In this document: piece by piece, positions 43,011 to 50,724 of the stretch | How positions within the stretch are numbered: the stretch's first letter is position 1 | Layout: the number at the start of each line of letters is the position of its first letter | DNA from: Elusimicrobiota bacterium | GTDB lineage: Bacteria > Elusimicrobiota > Elusimicrobia > UBA1565 > UBA9628 | Length of the DNA: 64,000 nucleotides | Assembly: GCA_016218575.1 (NCBI GenBank) | Contig: JACRDN010000020.1 | Location: forward strand, 124,001-188,000 | Direction: 5' to 3' | Program-made: the position numbers and the translations under genes | The notes under the pieces: generated by a model | The model's input: the letters and a program-made list of their open reading frames with translations, nothing else | Databases searched by the model: none | Told to the model about the DNA's origin: nothing

Positions 43011-43037
43011 GATCAGGGAAATAAACCATAGCCGCAA

Positions 43038-43068
43038 CAGGCTCGCCCTTCGGGCGAGCCTGTTTTTT
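43038..43068 (+). terminator. Rho-independent terminator after the 41754 gene
   Basis: An 11-base-pair stem (43038-43048 with 43052-43062) with a TTC loop, followed by six T residues (43063-43068). Confidence 0.9.
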
Positions 43069-43097
43069 GCCTCTTGAATTTGGCAAAATTGAATTTG

Positions 43098-43667
43098 GTG
43101 AAAATCTATACAAAAACAGGCGACAAGGGCGAGACCGGGCTGTGGGGCGGGGGCCGCGTGCCCAAGCACAACTCCCGGGTCGCGGCCTACGGCGAAGTTG
43201 ATGAGCTAAACTCCTGTCTCGGCATGGCCCTCGCCCATTTAGGCGCGGACCAAGGCGCGGCGGAGCTCCGCCGCAGCCTATCCCGCATTCAAGAGGAGCT
43301 TTTCGTGGTGGGAGCGCTCCTGGCCACGCCCCCGGACCGCCTGGGCAAGCTCTCCGCTCCGTTCGACCGGGGAATCCCGCCCGACGCGAGCCAGCGCCTG
43401 GAAAGCGAGATAGACGCCATGACGGCGGAACTCGCTCCTCTGGACAAGTTCATACTCCCCGGAGGCTCGCCTGCGGGCGCGTCTTTGCATTTGGCGAGGG
43501 CCGTCTGCCGCCGGGCGGAGCGAAGCGCCACCTTGCTCGCCTCGTCGGAAAGCCTTCCCGAGGGCATTCTCGTGTACCTCAACCGGCTTTCCGATTATCT
43601 CTTCACGGCCGCGCGCTGGGCCAACAAAAAAGCCGGACAGTCGGAGACTGTCTGGCAGGGACTGTGA
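43098..43667 (+). CDS. Cob(I)alamin adenosyltransferase (PduO/ATR type)
   Basis: A 189-residue PduO-type ATP:cob(I)alamin adenosyltransferase that makes coenzyme B12. The N-terminal KIYTKTGDKGETGLWGGGRV is the ATP-binding signature, with later RAVCRRAERS and YLNRLSDYLFTAARW motifs. The GTG at 43098 is preferred over an in-frame TTG at 43074 because it gives the standard N-terminus; CAAAAT lies 8 bases before it. It overlaps the ABC ATPase gene by four bases, an odd partner functionally. Confidence 0.95.
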   Translation: MKIYTKTGDKGETGLWGGGRVPKHNSRVAAYGEVDELNSCLGMALAHLGADQGAAELRRSLSRIQEELFVVGALLATPPDRLGKLSAPFDRGIPPDASQRLESEIDAMTAELAPLDKFILPGGSPAGASLHLARAVCRRAERSATLLASSESLPEGILVYLNRLSDYLFTAARWANKKAGQSETVWQGL

Positions 43668-44623
43668 CCACTTCCACCGTCGTTTCCATTTCTGGTCTGT
43701 GCCACGTCTACCCAGCCAAGGGGAAAATCCCGGCCCGGCAGGCCCTTTCGGATGTTTCCTTCGAGGTCCGGACCGGGGAAACCTTCGGGCTGTTGGGGCC
43801 CAACGGCGGAGGAAAAAGCACTCTCTTTAAAATCCTCTCGACATATCTCACCCCCAGTTCGGGGAGCGTCTCCCTGTTCGGATTCAACCTGACCTCCCAG
43901 CCTAGGGAGATCAGGCCGCTCCTAGGCGTGGTCTTTCAAAGCCCGAGCCTCGATCCCAAGCTTACCGTAAGGGAGAACATGCGCCATCAAGGGCGCCTCT
44001 ACGGCCTTTGCGGCGCAGAGCTCTCCGGCCGCATCGAGGAAATGCTTGAGCGCTACCGCTTGAAGGACCGGGCCGAGGACTTGGCCGAGTCCCTCTCCGG
44101 AGGGCTCAAGAGGCGGGTCGAGCTTGCCAAGGGCCTCCTGCACCGCCCCCAGCTCCTGCTCTTGGACGAGCCCTCGACCGGCCTCGACCCGGGGGCGCGC
44201 AAGGACCTATGGGAGCACCTAGGTGATTTAAAAACTTCGAGCAAAGTCACCATACTAGTCACCACCCACCTCATGGAGGAGGCCGAGCGCTGCGACAGGC
44301 TCGTCCTCCTCGACCAGGGAAAAATAGCGGCCCAGGGCGCTCCCTTGGAGCTCAAGTCCGAGATCGGCGGGGACGTGATCTCTATCGAGGCGGAAAACCC
44401 CCCGGCCCTACAAGGCCAGATACGGGAGCGCTTCTCTTTGGAGGCAAGCCTCGTGGACGGGCTCCTGCGCCTGGAAAAAAAGGAAGGCCACGCCTTCATC
44501 CCCCAGCTCGTGGAGTCTTTTCCAGGGGCGATCAAGACCGTGAGCCTGTCAAAGCCCAGCCTCGAGGACGTGTTCATCCACCACACCGGCCGGCGCTTCT
44601 GGGCGCCGGGGGAGAGGGCGTGA
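43664..44623 (+). CDS. ABC-2 exporter ATP-binding protein
   Basis: A 319-residue ATPase of the DrrA/NodI/CcmA-like group. Walker A is GPNGGGKST, the Q-loop is in VVFQSPSLDP, the signature is SLSGGLKRR and Walker B is LLLLDEPSTGLDP, with the H-loop in TTHLMEEAE. The C-terminal extension (about 225-310) ends with SLEDVFIHHTGR, usual in this group. It pairs with the downstream permease (GTGA overlap) to export an unknown substrate. Confidence 0.95.
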   Translation: MTTSTVVSISGLCHVYPAKGKIPARQALSDVSFEVRTGETFGLLGPNGGGKSTLFKILSTYLTPSSGSVSLFGFNLTSQPREIRPLLGVVFQSPSLDPKLTVRENMRHQGRLYGLCGAELSGRIEEMLERYRLKDRAEDLAESLSGGLKRRVELAKGLLHRPQLLLLDEPSTGLDPGARKDLWEHLGDLKTSSKVTILVTTHLMEEAERCDRLVLLDQGKIAAQGAPLELKSEIGGDVISIEAENPPALQGQIRERFSLEASLVDGLLRLEKKEGHAFIPQLVESFPGAIKTVSLSKPSLEDVFIHHTGRRFWAPGERA

Positions 44624-45399
44624 GCCGGCTTCTTCCGGTTTGGACCTTGTGCGAGCGGGAGCTCGTGCGCTTCTACCGCGACAAGAGCCGCGTCATCGGG
44701 GCGCTTACCCCGCCCATCGTTTTCTGGTTCCTCATCGGCTCGGGGCTCGGCGCCTCTTTTCGCATGCCGGGCTCCGCCCAGGGCATGACCTTCCTCCAAT
44801 ACTTCTTCTCGGGGACCTTGGTGCTGATCGTGCTCTTCACCTCGGTGTTCTCCACCATCTCCATCATAGAGGACAGGCATGGGGGCTTCCTCCAGACCGT
44901 TCTGGTGGCTCCCATCCCGCGCCTGAGCCTGGTGCTGGGCAAGGTCCTGGGGGCCTCGGTGGTGGGCTTCCTGCAAGGGCTGTCCTTCCTGATTTTCGCC
45001 CAGCCCGCCGGCATCCCGGTCACGGCCTCGGGCTACGCCTTGGCCGCGCTCACTTTGGGGCTTTGCTCTCTCAGCCTCACCGGGATCGGCTTCTGCATCG
45101 CCTGGCTGCTCGACTCAACCCAGGGCTTCCACGCGATCATGAACCTCTTCCTCATCCCCATGTGGATGCTCTCCGGAGCTCTATTCCCCATCGCCACGGC
45201 CCCCCATTGGCTGCAGGCCGTGATGAAAATCAACCCCGTGACCTACGGGGTCTCCGCCCTCCAGCAGTCCTTGGCCCTGGGCGGGCTCTCGGCCGCGCCC
45301 CTGGCTCCCCTGGGCTTTTGCCTCGTTGTCCTCACCGCCACGGGGGCCTTGGTCCTGGCGGGCTCGGCGTGGCTAGTCTGCCGGCGGCCTGGGCCTTAA
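44620..45399 (+). CDS. ABC-2 type permease
   Basis: A 259-residue membrane protein with six predicted helices and the ABC-2 pattern (FFSGTLVLIVLFTSVFSTIS, then EDRHGGFLQTVLVAPIPR and LNLFLIPMWMLSGALFP-like). It overlaps the ATPase gene by four bases and together they form a DrrAB/NodIJ-like exporter. Substrate unknown; lipid-like or drug export is typical of the group. A GGGCC motif begins within its last codons. Confidence 0.9.
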   Translation: MSRLLPVWTLCERELVRFYRDKSRVIGALTPPIVFWFLIGSGLGASFRMPGSAQGMTFLQYFFSGTLVLIVLFTSVFSTISIIEDRHGGFLQTVLVAPIPRLSLVLGKVLGASVVGFLQGLSFLIFAQPAGIPVTASGYALAALTLGLCSLSLTGIGFCIAWLLDSTQGFHAIMNLFLIPMWMLSGALFPIATAPHWLQAVMKINPVTYGVSALQQSLALGGLSAAPLAPLGFCLVVLTATGALVLAGSAWLVCRRPGP

Positions 45400-45423
45400 G
45401 GGCAACTCAAACTGGGCCTTTAG
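45389..45423. promoter_or_regulatory. GGGCC motif pair upstream of the 45463 gene
   Basis: CTGGGCCTTAAGGGC (45389-45403) and CTGGGCCTTTAG (45412-45423). The second core is 33 bases from a TATGAT hexamer (45452-45457) that itself ends 5 bases before the GTG start. Confidence 0.4.
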
Positions 45424-45462
45424 TCTCATACTAGGAGGGAGGCAAGTTGATTATGATGAGTT

Positions 45463-46221
45463 GTGGTAAAGTCTTCAATCTTGATTCTTTCAGCCGCTCT
45501 CGGCCTGGCTTTCAGAGCGGAGGCCCTACTCCCCAATAAAATCAATTCAGACCCGCCGCATACCAGCGAGCGCGCGGTGGAGAAAGCGGTCGAGGCCAAT
45601 CAGGATCTGAAGAATTTCGTCAAGACCCTCGACCTGTCTTGCGCCTCGGAAGCATTGATAAAAGCGCTCTACGACATCCTAGACGAGTTCGCCCAAACGA
45701 CGCACCAAGCCCAAGAAGCATTCTTGGCCGTCCAGGAGACGCGCGAGGACGTGATCCATGGCGCTGACCCTGATTCGGTGCTGGAGACGGTCTGGGGCGG
45801 GCTGGGGCTGGTCAAGCCCAAGGGCGGGCATTATATATGGATCGAGCCCCATGTGCCTGAAATCAGGAACTTGCGGGAACGGCTTCTCTTCTCCAACCTA
45901 GCCCTGGCGCATTTGGCGACCAAGGTGGCGTTCAACAACATGGAGCGGGCTCAAATCGAGACTCTGAAGGAAATCAGGACCTTGGCCCTCGAGTTCAAGG
46001 CCAAAGGCTGGCAGGAAAGCCGGCGCCTGCCCGACTTTGCTCCCTACGAGGAGAATCTGGAGGCGGGTCTCAGGAATTGGGCGGAATTGGACCGGGAAAT
46101 GGAGGCGCTAAAACCGGGCGCTCCCGCCGCCTTCCTTGAAGGGCTGGAAAGATTGTCCGGAGCCGCCATTTATCGCTTATTGCCGGTCCCCCAAGACGAG
46201 GGGGCCGGCGGAAGTTACTGA
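45463..46221 (+). CDS. Secreted helical protein of unknown function
   Basis: A 252-residue exported protein starting with GTG (signal about 1-21, ending RAEA). The mature part is mainly helical (AVEKAVEANQDLKNFVKTL; LRERLLFSNLALAHLATKV; LEEFKAK-like region) without recognised domain. A TATGAT hexamer 5 bases before the GTG gives leaderless-type spacing. It belongs by context to the group of secreted genes with upstream GGGCC motifs. Confidence 0.6.
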   Translation: MVKSSILILSAALGLAFRAEALLPNKINSDPPHTSERAVEKAVEANQDLKNFVKTLDLSCASEALIKALYDILDEFAQTTHQAQEAFLAVQETREDVIHGADPDSVLETVWGGLGLVKPKGGHYIWIEPHVPEIRNLRERLLFSNLALAHLATKVAFNNMERAQIETLKEIRTLALEFKAKGWQESRRLPDFAPYEENLEAGLRNWAELDREMEALKPGAPAAFLEGLERLSGAAIYRLLPVPQDEGAGGSY

Positions 46222-46256
46222 CCTCCGCCGGCCTCGAAGCTCTCCCTTGCAACCGA

Positions 46257-46568
46257 TTATTGATGGTCGCCGTGCTTCTCCCCAGCGGGGATGCCTTCGG
46301 CGTGCTGATGCATTTTCTCGGCCTTATGGTGCATGTGCGCGGCGCGGCGCTCCAGCTTCTCGGCGCGCTTTTCCAGCCTCTTGGCGCGGCGCTCCGCGCG
46401 ATGGTGCTTGCGCGCTTTGGGATTGCCGGGAATGGCCGGCCTTTCACCCGGAACCGCGGGCTGGGTACCCGAGGGGGTCTGCTCCGGGGGAGCGGATTGG
46501 GTGTTCTCCTGGGCAAAGGCGGCCAAGGACAAGGAAAGGATGCCTGCCAACAACGCCATTTTTCTCAT
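46257..46568 (-). CDS. Small secreted His-rich, basic protein
   Basis: A 103-residue exported protein (signal about 1-19, ending AFAQ). A Pro-rich linker (residues about 25-52) leads to a Lys/Arg/His helix with repeats of the type RAKRLEKRAEKLERRA and a histidine-rich end (AAHMHHKAEKMHQHAEG ... HGDHQ). Metal binding or envelope/nucleic-acid contact is possible but not shown. AAGGAG precedes the ATG. Confidence 0.62.
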   Translation of the reverse strand: MRKMALLAGILSLSLAAFAQENTQSAPPEQTPSGTQPAVPGERPAIPGNPKARKHHRAERRAKRLEKRAEKLERRAAHMHHKAEKMHQHAEGIPAGEKHGDHQ

Positions 46569-46622
46569 GTGAATCTCCTTGCGAAAGCGTATTTTGGACG
46601 CCAGACGCTTGCCCGAATATAT

Positions 46623-46628
46623 TAGAAT
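46623..46628 (+). promoter_or_regulatory. -10 element for the DUF1189 gene
   Basis: TAGAAT ending 6 bases before the ATG at 46635; leaderless-type spacing. Confidence 0.5.
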
Positions 46629-46634
46629 AAAAAA

Positions 46635-47429
46635 ATGGTCTTGGAACCCTTGAGCAGCGTGGCAAGCCTCGCCTTTTACCGCGAGGTGGCCAAGAAATCC
46701 CTCGGGCGGGTGTTCCTCTATCTATGCTATCTATCGCTGCTTTTCTCCCTCGCGGCCACTGTGGCCTTCAAGGTCAAGGTCGGCCCGGCCATAGACGACA
46801 CCTTCCAGTGGCTGGCAAGCTCAACACCCCCCTTGACTTTCGAGGGCGGAAAGCTTTCCTCTACCGCGCCCCAGCCGCTCACCATCCGGCACCCGAAGAT
46901 CCCCGAGATCGCGGTCACCATAGACACGGCGCGCGCCGAGCCGGTGACGCCCGAGACTCTCGCGGCCGGAAAGGTTTCGGCATATCTTACCGCCAACGCC
47001 CTCTACATCATGAAAAACCGCGGCCAACTGGCCGTCCATGACTTCAGCACGGCCGTTTCCCCCAAGCCGGTGGTCATAGGCCCGGCCTTTTTCCGGGAGG
47101 CCCAGCAAGCCTTGAGCCGCTTCCTCTATCCCATCGTCTTCGCCGGGATTTTCCTGCTCTTCCTAGCCTGGAAGGCCTGGGCAACCTTGCTTTATTCCCT
47201 GCTGGCCCTGCTGTTCAACGCCGCGGCGGGAACAAATCTCTCCTATCGCTCTTTGCTTGGGATTTGCGTCTACGCCCAGACCTTGGCGGCGGGGCTACAA
47301 GCCGCGTGGTTCTTCCTGCCCGTGGCTCCGCCCTACTTTTTTCTGGCGGGGCTCGCCCTCAACAGCACGTACATACTTCTCGCCGTCCTCAAGAACCGGG
47401 AGCCGGCGGTTCCCATGCAGAACGTCTAG
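46635..47429 (+). CDS. DUF1189 family membrane protein
   Basis: A 264-residue protein of the DUF1189 type: one N-terminal membrane helix (about 26-48), a 110-residue extracytoplasmic domain (GKLSSTAPQPLTIRHPKIPEI...ALYIMKNRGQ) and a C-terminal cluster of about four helices (from residue 155). Function of the family is unknown. The start is supported by TAGAAT 6 bases upstream. A CcmI-like lipoprotein gene follows after 5 bases. Confidence 0.8.
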   Translation: MVLEPLSSVASLAFYREVAKKSLGRVFLYLCYLSLLFSLAATVAFKVKVGPAIDDTFQWLASSTPPLTFEGGKLSSTAPQPLTIRHPKIPEIAVTIDTARAEPVTPETLAAGKVSAYLTANALYIMKNRGQLAVHDFSTAVSPKPVVIGPAFFREAQQALSRFLYPIVFAGIFLLFLAWKAWATLLYSLLALLFNAAAGTNLSYRSLLGICVYAQTLAAGLQAAWFFLPVAPPYFFLAGLALNSTYILLAVLKNREPAVPMQNV

Positions 47430-47434
47430 GCGCG

Positions 47435-47836
47435 ATGGCGCGCTTCCTCCATCTGGCTTGGGCCCTGCTCTTGGGCGGCTGCTCCCTTATCGCGGGTCCC
47501 TTTTCCCTCTCCGGAACCATCACCATCGCGGCCCCGCTCCAGAACAAGCTGCCCCGAAACAACTCCGTGCTGTTCGTCGTGGCCAAGAATCAGGGAGGAG
47601 TGCCCGTCGCGGTGCGGCGCATCGTCAATCCGCAGTTTCCGGTCTCCTTCAGCCTGGGGCAGGAGGACTTGCTGGTGCCGGGCTCGCGCCCGCAAGGACC
47701 ATTGAGCCTTCACGTCCAGATGAACACCCACGGCAATGTCGGCAAGCCGATCAAGGGAGATCTGGAGGGAAAGCTTCCCGATCCGGTCCGCGCCGGCGAG
47801 CGCGGCATCCATGTCGTGATCGACCGGGAAGTTTAA
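47435..47836 (+). CDS. Lipoprotein with a CcmI/CcmH C-terminal-like domain
   Basis: A 133-residue lipoprotein: signal residues 1-14 and lipobox LLGGC. The mature part resembles the immunoglobulin-like C-terminal domain of cytochrome c biogenesis protein CcmI (NrfG-CcmH fusion): SGTITIAAPLQNKLP, SVLFVVAKNQGGVPVAVRR, FPVSFSLGQEDLLVPG, and the terminal KPIKGDLEG. In CcmI that domain binds apocytochrome. Here it stands alone and outside the usual gene cluster; no other ccm gene is visible. The start at ATG 47435 follows the DUF1189 stop. Confidence 0.6.
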   Translation: MARFLHLAWALLLGGCSLIAGPFSLSGTITIAAPLQNKLPRNNSVLFVVAKNQGGVPVAVRRIVNPQFPVSFSLGQEDLLVPGSRPQGPLSLHVQMNTHGNVGKPIKGDLEGKLPDPVRAGERGIHVVIDREV

Positions 47837-47839
47837 GGG

Positions 47840-49189
47840 CTAAGCCACGCTCATGCCCGCCACCCGGAAGGTGGGCGATCCCAGGCTCCCATAGAAGGCA
47901 AGGTCGTTTCCCACCGCGTCTATGCCGCCCAGAATTTCCAAGAGATTGCCGGAAATCATAGCTGATTTTACCGGGGAACCCAAGCGTCCCCTCTCGATCG
48001 AGATGCCGGAAACGCCCACGGAGAACTCCCCGGAGATGGGATCGGCCATATGCATTCCCATGACGTCGAGGACCAGTATCCCATCCTTGGTGTCCGAGAT
48101 AATCTGCTCCCGGCTAACAGACCCGGGAGCCAAGTAGAAATTGGTGGAGCTCGGCCCGGGCAGGCCCTTATAGGACCCGCGGCCGGCGCTGGCGTTACCT
48201 CGGCGCCCCTCCTTATGCGCGGTGTAGGAGTCGTAAAAGTAGTCCTGGAGCATCCCCCGGTCGATCATGATCTTGCGCGCTGTCGGGCAGCCCTCATCGT
48301 CGTAAAGGGAGCTGGAGCTCCCTCCCAAGCGCCGGGGATCGTCCACGAAGGTGACAAGGCCGCAGGCCACTCGCTTGCCTATTTTGCCGGCCAAAAGGGA
48401 TTTGCCGCGCTGGACTTGATCCGCGCAAAGAAGCCCCGCCACGAGATCCAGTATCTCGCCGGCCACCCAGGGGTCGAAGACCACGGAACGCCGGCCGGTG
48501 GGAAGCTTGCGCGCGCCCAACAGAGCGGCGCTCCGCCAAGCGCCCTCCTTGGCCGTTTTCCTAAAATCGAGATCCTTGCTATGGCGGGCCGACTGGTAGG
48601 CCGACCCCACCTGGGAGTCCTCCCCCTCCTTGGCTAAGGCCGAGAAGCCCACGCTCGCCGATCCCCCTCTTTCCAGAGCGGCGACGCCGCAGCTGTTAAG
48701 AATGGAGACCTCGCCCCGCGATTCGCCGTAGCCCAGGCGCAGGACCGAATTGATCCTCTTGTCGAAGGCCAGTATCTCGGACTGCATGGCCTCAAGCTGC
48801 GGCAAGACCTTCTCCCAATGAGCCGTAAAGAGGGATTCGTCCCATAAGGAAGCCTCGAGAGCCGTATCCGCAAGCGACGGGGCCGCCTCCGGGAACACCT
48901 TGTCGGGATCAGTTTCGAGGTGGGGCATTTGCTCCATGACGCGGGAAAGAAGCCCCCTGGCGGTCTCCACGCTGGCGCCTCCCGCGCAGGCGAATCCCAT
49001 TTTGCCCCCCGCCAGGACGCGCAGGCCCAGGCCCTCGCTCGAGGACTGATGAGCCCCCTCCAGGCGCCCCTGACGAAGCTCAATGCCTCGCTCCTCGGCG
49101 CGGGAAAGATACAATTCCGCCTCCGCGCCGGGCTCAAGGTGAGACTCGACCCAGGAGAATATCTCCCGGCCCAGCTCGAGGAAGCTCAT
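47840..49189 (-). CDS. pmbA: PmbA/TldE-family protein (metallopeptidase partner)
   Basis: A 449-residue protein read from ATG 49189, which overlaps the end of the preceding membrane-protein gene and gives the family's normal N-terminus (MSFLELGREIF). It has the TldD/PmbA fold but no HExxxH zinc motif, as expected for the PmbA/TldE side of the heterodimer; conserved segments are GLGLRVLAGGKMGFA and the terminal FSVGVSGISIERG and GNLLEILGGIDAVGNDL. In E. coli TldD/TldE degrade unfolded peptides and mature microcin B17. No tldD is in the window. Confidence 0.9.
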   Translation of the reverse strand: MSFLELGREIFSWVESHLEPGAEAELYLSRAEERGIELRQGRLEGAHQSSSEGLGLRVLAGGKMGFACAGGASVETARGLLSRVMEQMPHLETDPDKVFPEAAPSLADTALEASLWDESLFTAHWEKVLPQLEAMQSEILAFDKRINSVLRLGYGESRGEVSILNSCGVAALERGGSASVGFSALAKEGEDSQVGSAYQSARHSKDLDFRKTAKEGAWRSAALLGARKLPTGRRSVVFDPWVAGEILDLVAGLLCADQVQRGKSLLAGKIGKRVACGLVTFVDDPRRLGGSSSSLYDDEGCPTARKIMIDRGMLQDYFYDSYTAHKEGRRGNASAGRGSYKGLPGPSSTNFYLAPGSVSREQIISDTKDGILVLDVMGMHMADPISGEFSVGVSGISIERGRLGSPVKSAMISGNLLEILGGIDAVGNDLAFYGSLGSPTFRVAGMSVA

Positions 49190-49404
49190 CTCCCGAGAGC
49201 GCTCAATCCCATGTAGAGCAGAAGGAATCCGATCAAGAGAAAAAAGGCCCCCCATTTCCTGCGCTCGAGCGCTATGTAGGCGTCATTGAGAAGGTACTCG
49301 CGCAGGAAGGTGTTCATTCTCTCGATAAGGTCGGGTCTGTACAAGTAGCCAAGGCCCAGGAGGAAAGAGGCCGTCCCGAGGCTGATTTTAAGCAGAGGAT
49401 CCAT
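49186..49404 (-). CDS. Small two-helix membrane protein
   Basis: A 72-residue protein with two hydrophobic helices (about 5-23 and 52-70) flanking a charged loop (RPDLIERMNTFLREY). It overlaps pth by 17 bases upstream and pmbA by 4 bases downstream, so it is embedded in the operon. Function unknown. Confidence 0.68.
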   Translation of the reverse strand: MDPLLKISLGTASFLLGLGYLYRPDLIERMNTFLREYLLNDAYIALERRKWGAFFLLIGFLLLYMGLSALGR

Positions 49405-49954
49405 GGTGTTCTCGATTGAACTCGCTCATCGCCGCCGGAAGGCCATCCCGGGCCGCCCGTTGCGCGGCGCTCGCGGCTGATTCTAGCACACTCGAGAGCT
49501 CCCTTTCCTGAAGGGGCGTGAACGGCGCCAAAACATAATCCGCGGAATCCACACCTGCCGGCTGGGGGCCGACGCCGATGCGCAGGCGCGCGATTTCCTG
49601 GGTCCCCAAGGCTTCGATGATGGACTGCATGCCCTTCTGGCCCCCGGCCGAGCCCTGGGGCCTCAGACGCAGCCTCCCCAGCGGCAGGGCCACGTCGTCG
49701 AAGCAGACCAGGATGCGGTTCGTCTCGATTTTGTGGTAATGGGCGAAAGCGGCCACGAAGCGCCCGGATTCGTTCATGTAGGTAAGGGGCTTGGCCAAAA
49801 TCAGCGGGGAGAGGTGGGAGAACTCCCCCAGGCCCTTGAAATCCTTCCAAGAGGCCTCCGGCCCGGCCAGGAAATCGACCAGTCTGAAGCCCGCGTTGTG
49901 GCGGGTTCGAGCGTAGCGCGGACCCGGATTGCCGAGCCCTACGATGAGGCGCAG
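49388..49954 (-). CDS. pth: Peptidyl-tRNA hydrolase with a non-canonical start
   Basis: A 188-residue enzyme that recycles peptidyl-tRNA. The N-terminus LRLIVGLGNPGPRYARTRHNAGF holds the GNPG Asn and catalytic His, and YMN and CFDD match the other active-site strands; the loop read GHNG in E. coli is GQKG here. There is no ATG, GTG or TTG upstream of these motifs before an in-frame stop at 49970-49972. The best start is CTG at 49954 (giving L/MRLIVGLGNPG), or ATA at 49969 overlapping the rplY stop, with GAGGGAG just upstream. The first canonical ATG (49798) would delete the catalytic half. Confidence 0.88.
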   Translation of the reverse strand: MRLIVGLGNPGPRYARTRHNAGFRLVDFLAGPEASWKDFKGLGEFSHLSPLILAKPLTYMNESGRFVAAFAHYHKIETNRILVCFDDVALPLGRLRLRPQGSAGGQKGMQSIIEALGTQEIARLRIGVGPQPAGVDSADYVLAPFTPLQERELSSVLESAASAAQRAARDGLPAAMSEFNREHHGSSA

Positions 49955-49965
49955 ACCAGCCGCCG

Positions 49966-50703
49966 TTATTTAGCTCCCTCTTTCTTGGCCGGCTCCTTGC
50001 CCTTCTCGGGAGCCGCGGACGCGGCGGCCTTGGGCAAGGGTTTGCCTTCCTCGTCCTTTTTGCCCTTGGTGGCGCTGAGCTCGGGCTCGGCGGCGGTCGC
50101 GGCGGCTTCCTCGCCGGCCGCGGGAGCGGCCACGGCGGCGACCTCTTCCTTAACCTGGGTGACGTGCACCACGATGTGCTCGGCATCGTCGAGGATCTTG
50201 AGGTCGGATCCGACCTTCAAGTCTTTGACGTGCACGGCCTGGTTGAGCTCGAGGCCGGTGACGTCCACCTCGATGAACTGAGGGATGTGGGTCGGCAGGG
50301 CCTTCACGCTCAGGACGCGCAGCTCATGCTGGAGGATCCCGCCCGAGTTCTTGACCCCGGGGGCCTCGCCCATGATCTGAAGGGGCACCTTGGCCTCGAT
50401 CTCCTGCGTAAGCAAAATCCTTTGAAAGTCGGCATGGACCAGCCGCTCGGTCACGGGATGGCGCTGGAGCTCCTTGACGATCACGGTCTCCTGCGCCTTG
50501 CCCAGCTGAAGATGGAGGATGGCGTTGACTCCGCCTTTCTTGCGCGCGGCCAGCAGCTCCTTCTCCGAGAGAGCCACCTGGACCGGGGGCTTGTCGCCTC
50601 CATAGATCACGGCCGGTATCTTGGCCGCGGCCCGCAAGGTGGACAGCTCTCCTTTGGTGTTTTTTCCGTCCCGTTTCTCGACGACTAGCTTAAGCTCTTC
50701 CAT
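49966..50703 (-). CDS. rplY: 50S ribosomal protein bL25 (CTC/TL5 type)
   Basis: A 245-residue long form of bL25, which binds 5S rRNA. The N-terminal L25 domain (about 1-95) is followed by the TL5-specific beta domain (GGILQHELRVLSVKALPTHIP, then VKDLKVGSDLKILDD). The C-terminal 50 residues are Ala/Lys/Glu-rich and probably disordered. It lies upstream of pth, a standard pairing, and the GGGAG in its last codons may serve pth as a ribosome-binding site. Confidence 0.95.
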   Translation of the reverse strand: MEELKLVVEKRDGKNTKGELSTLRAAAKIPAVIYGGDKPPVQVALSEKELLAARKKGGVNAILHLQLGKAQETVIVKELQRHPVTERLVHADFQRILLTQEIEAKVPLQIMGEAPGVKNSGGILQHELRVLSVKALPTHIPQFIEVDVTGLELNQAVHVKDLKVGSDLKILDDAEHIVVHVTQVKEEVAAVAAPAAGEEAAATAAEPELSATKGKKDEEGKPLPKAAASAAPEKGKEPAKKEGAK

Positions 50704-50724
50704 GGTGTCTTCTCCCAGATGCGG

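Noticed and set aside
47190-47434. Upstream extension of the CcmI-like lipoprotein into the DUF1189 gene.
   Set aside because: ATG 47435 gives a clean lipoprotein signal and lipobox; upstream codons are a shadow of the membrane-protein gene.
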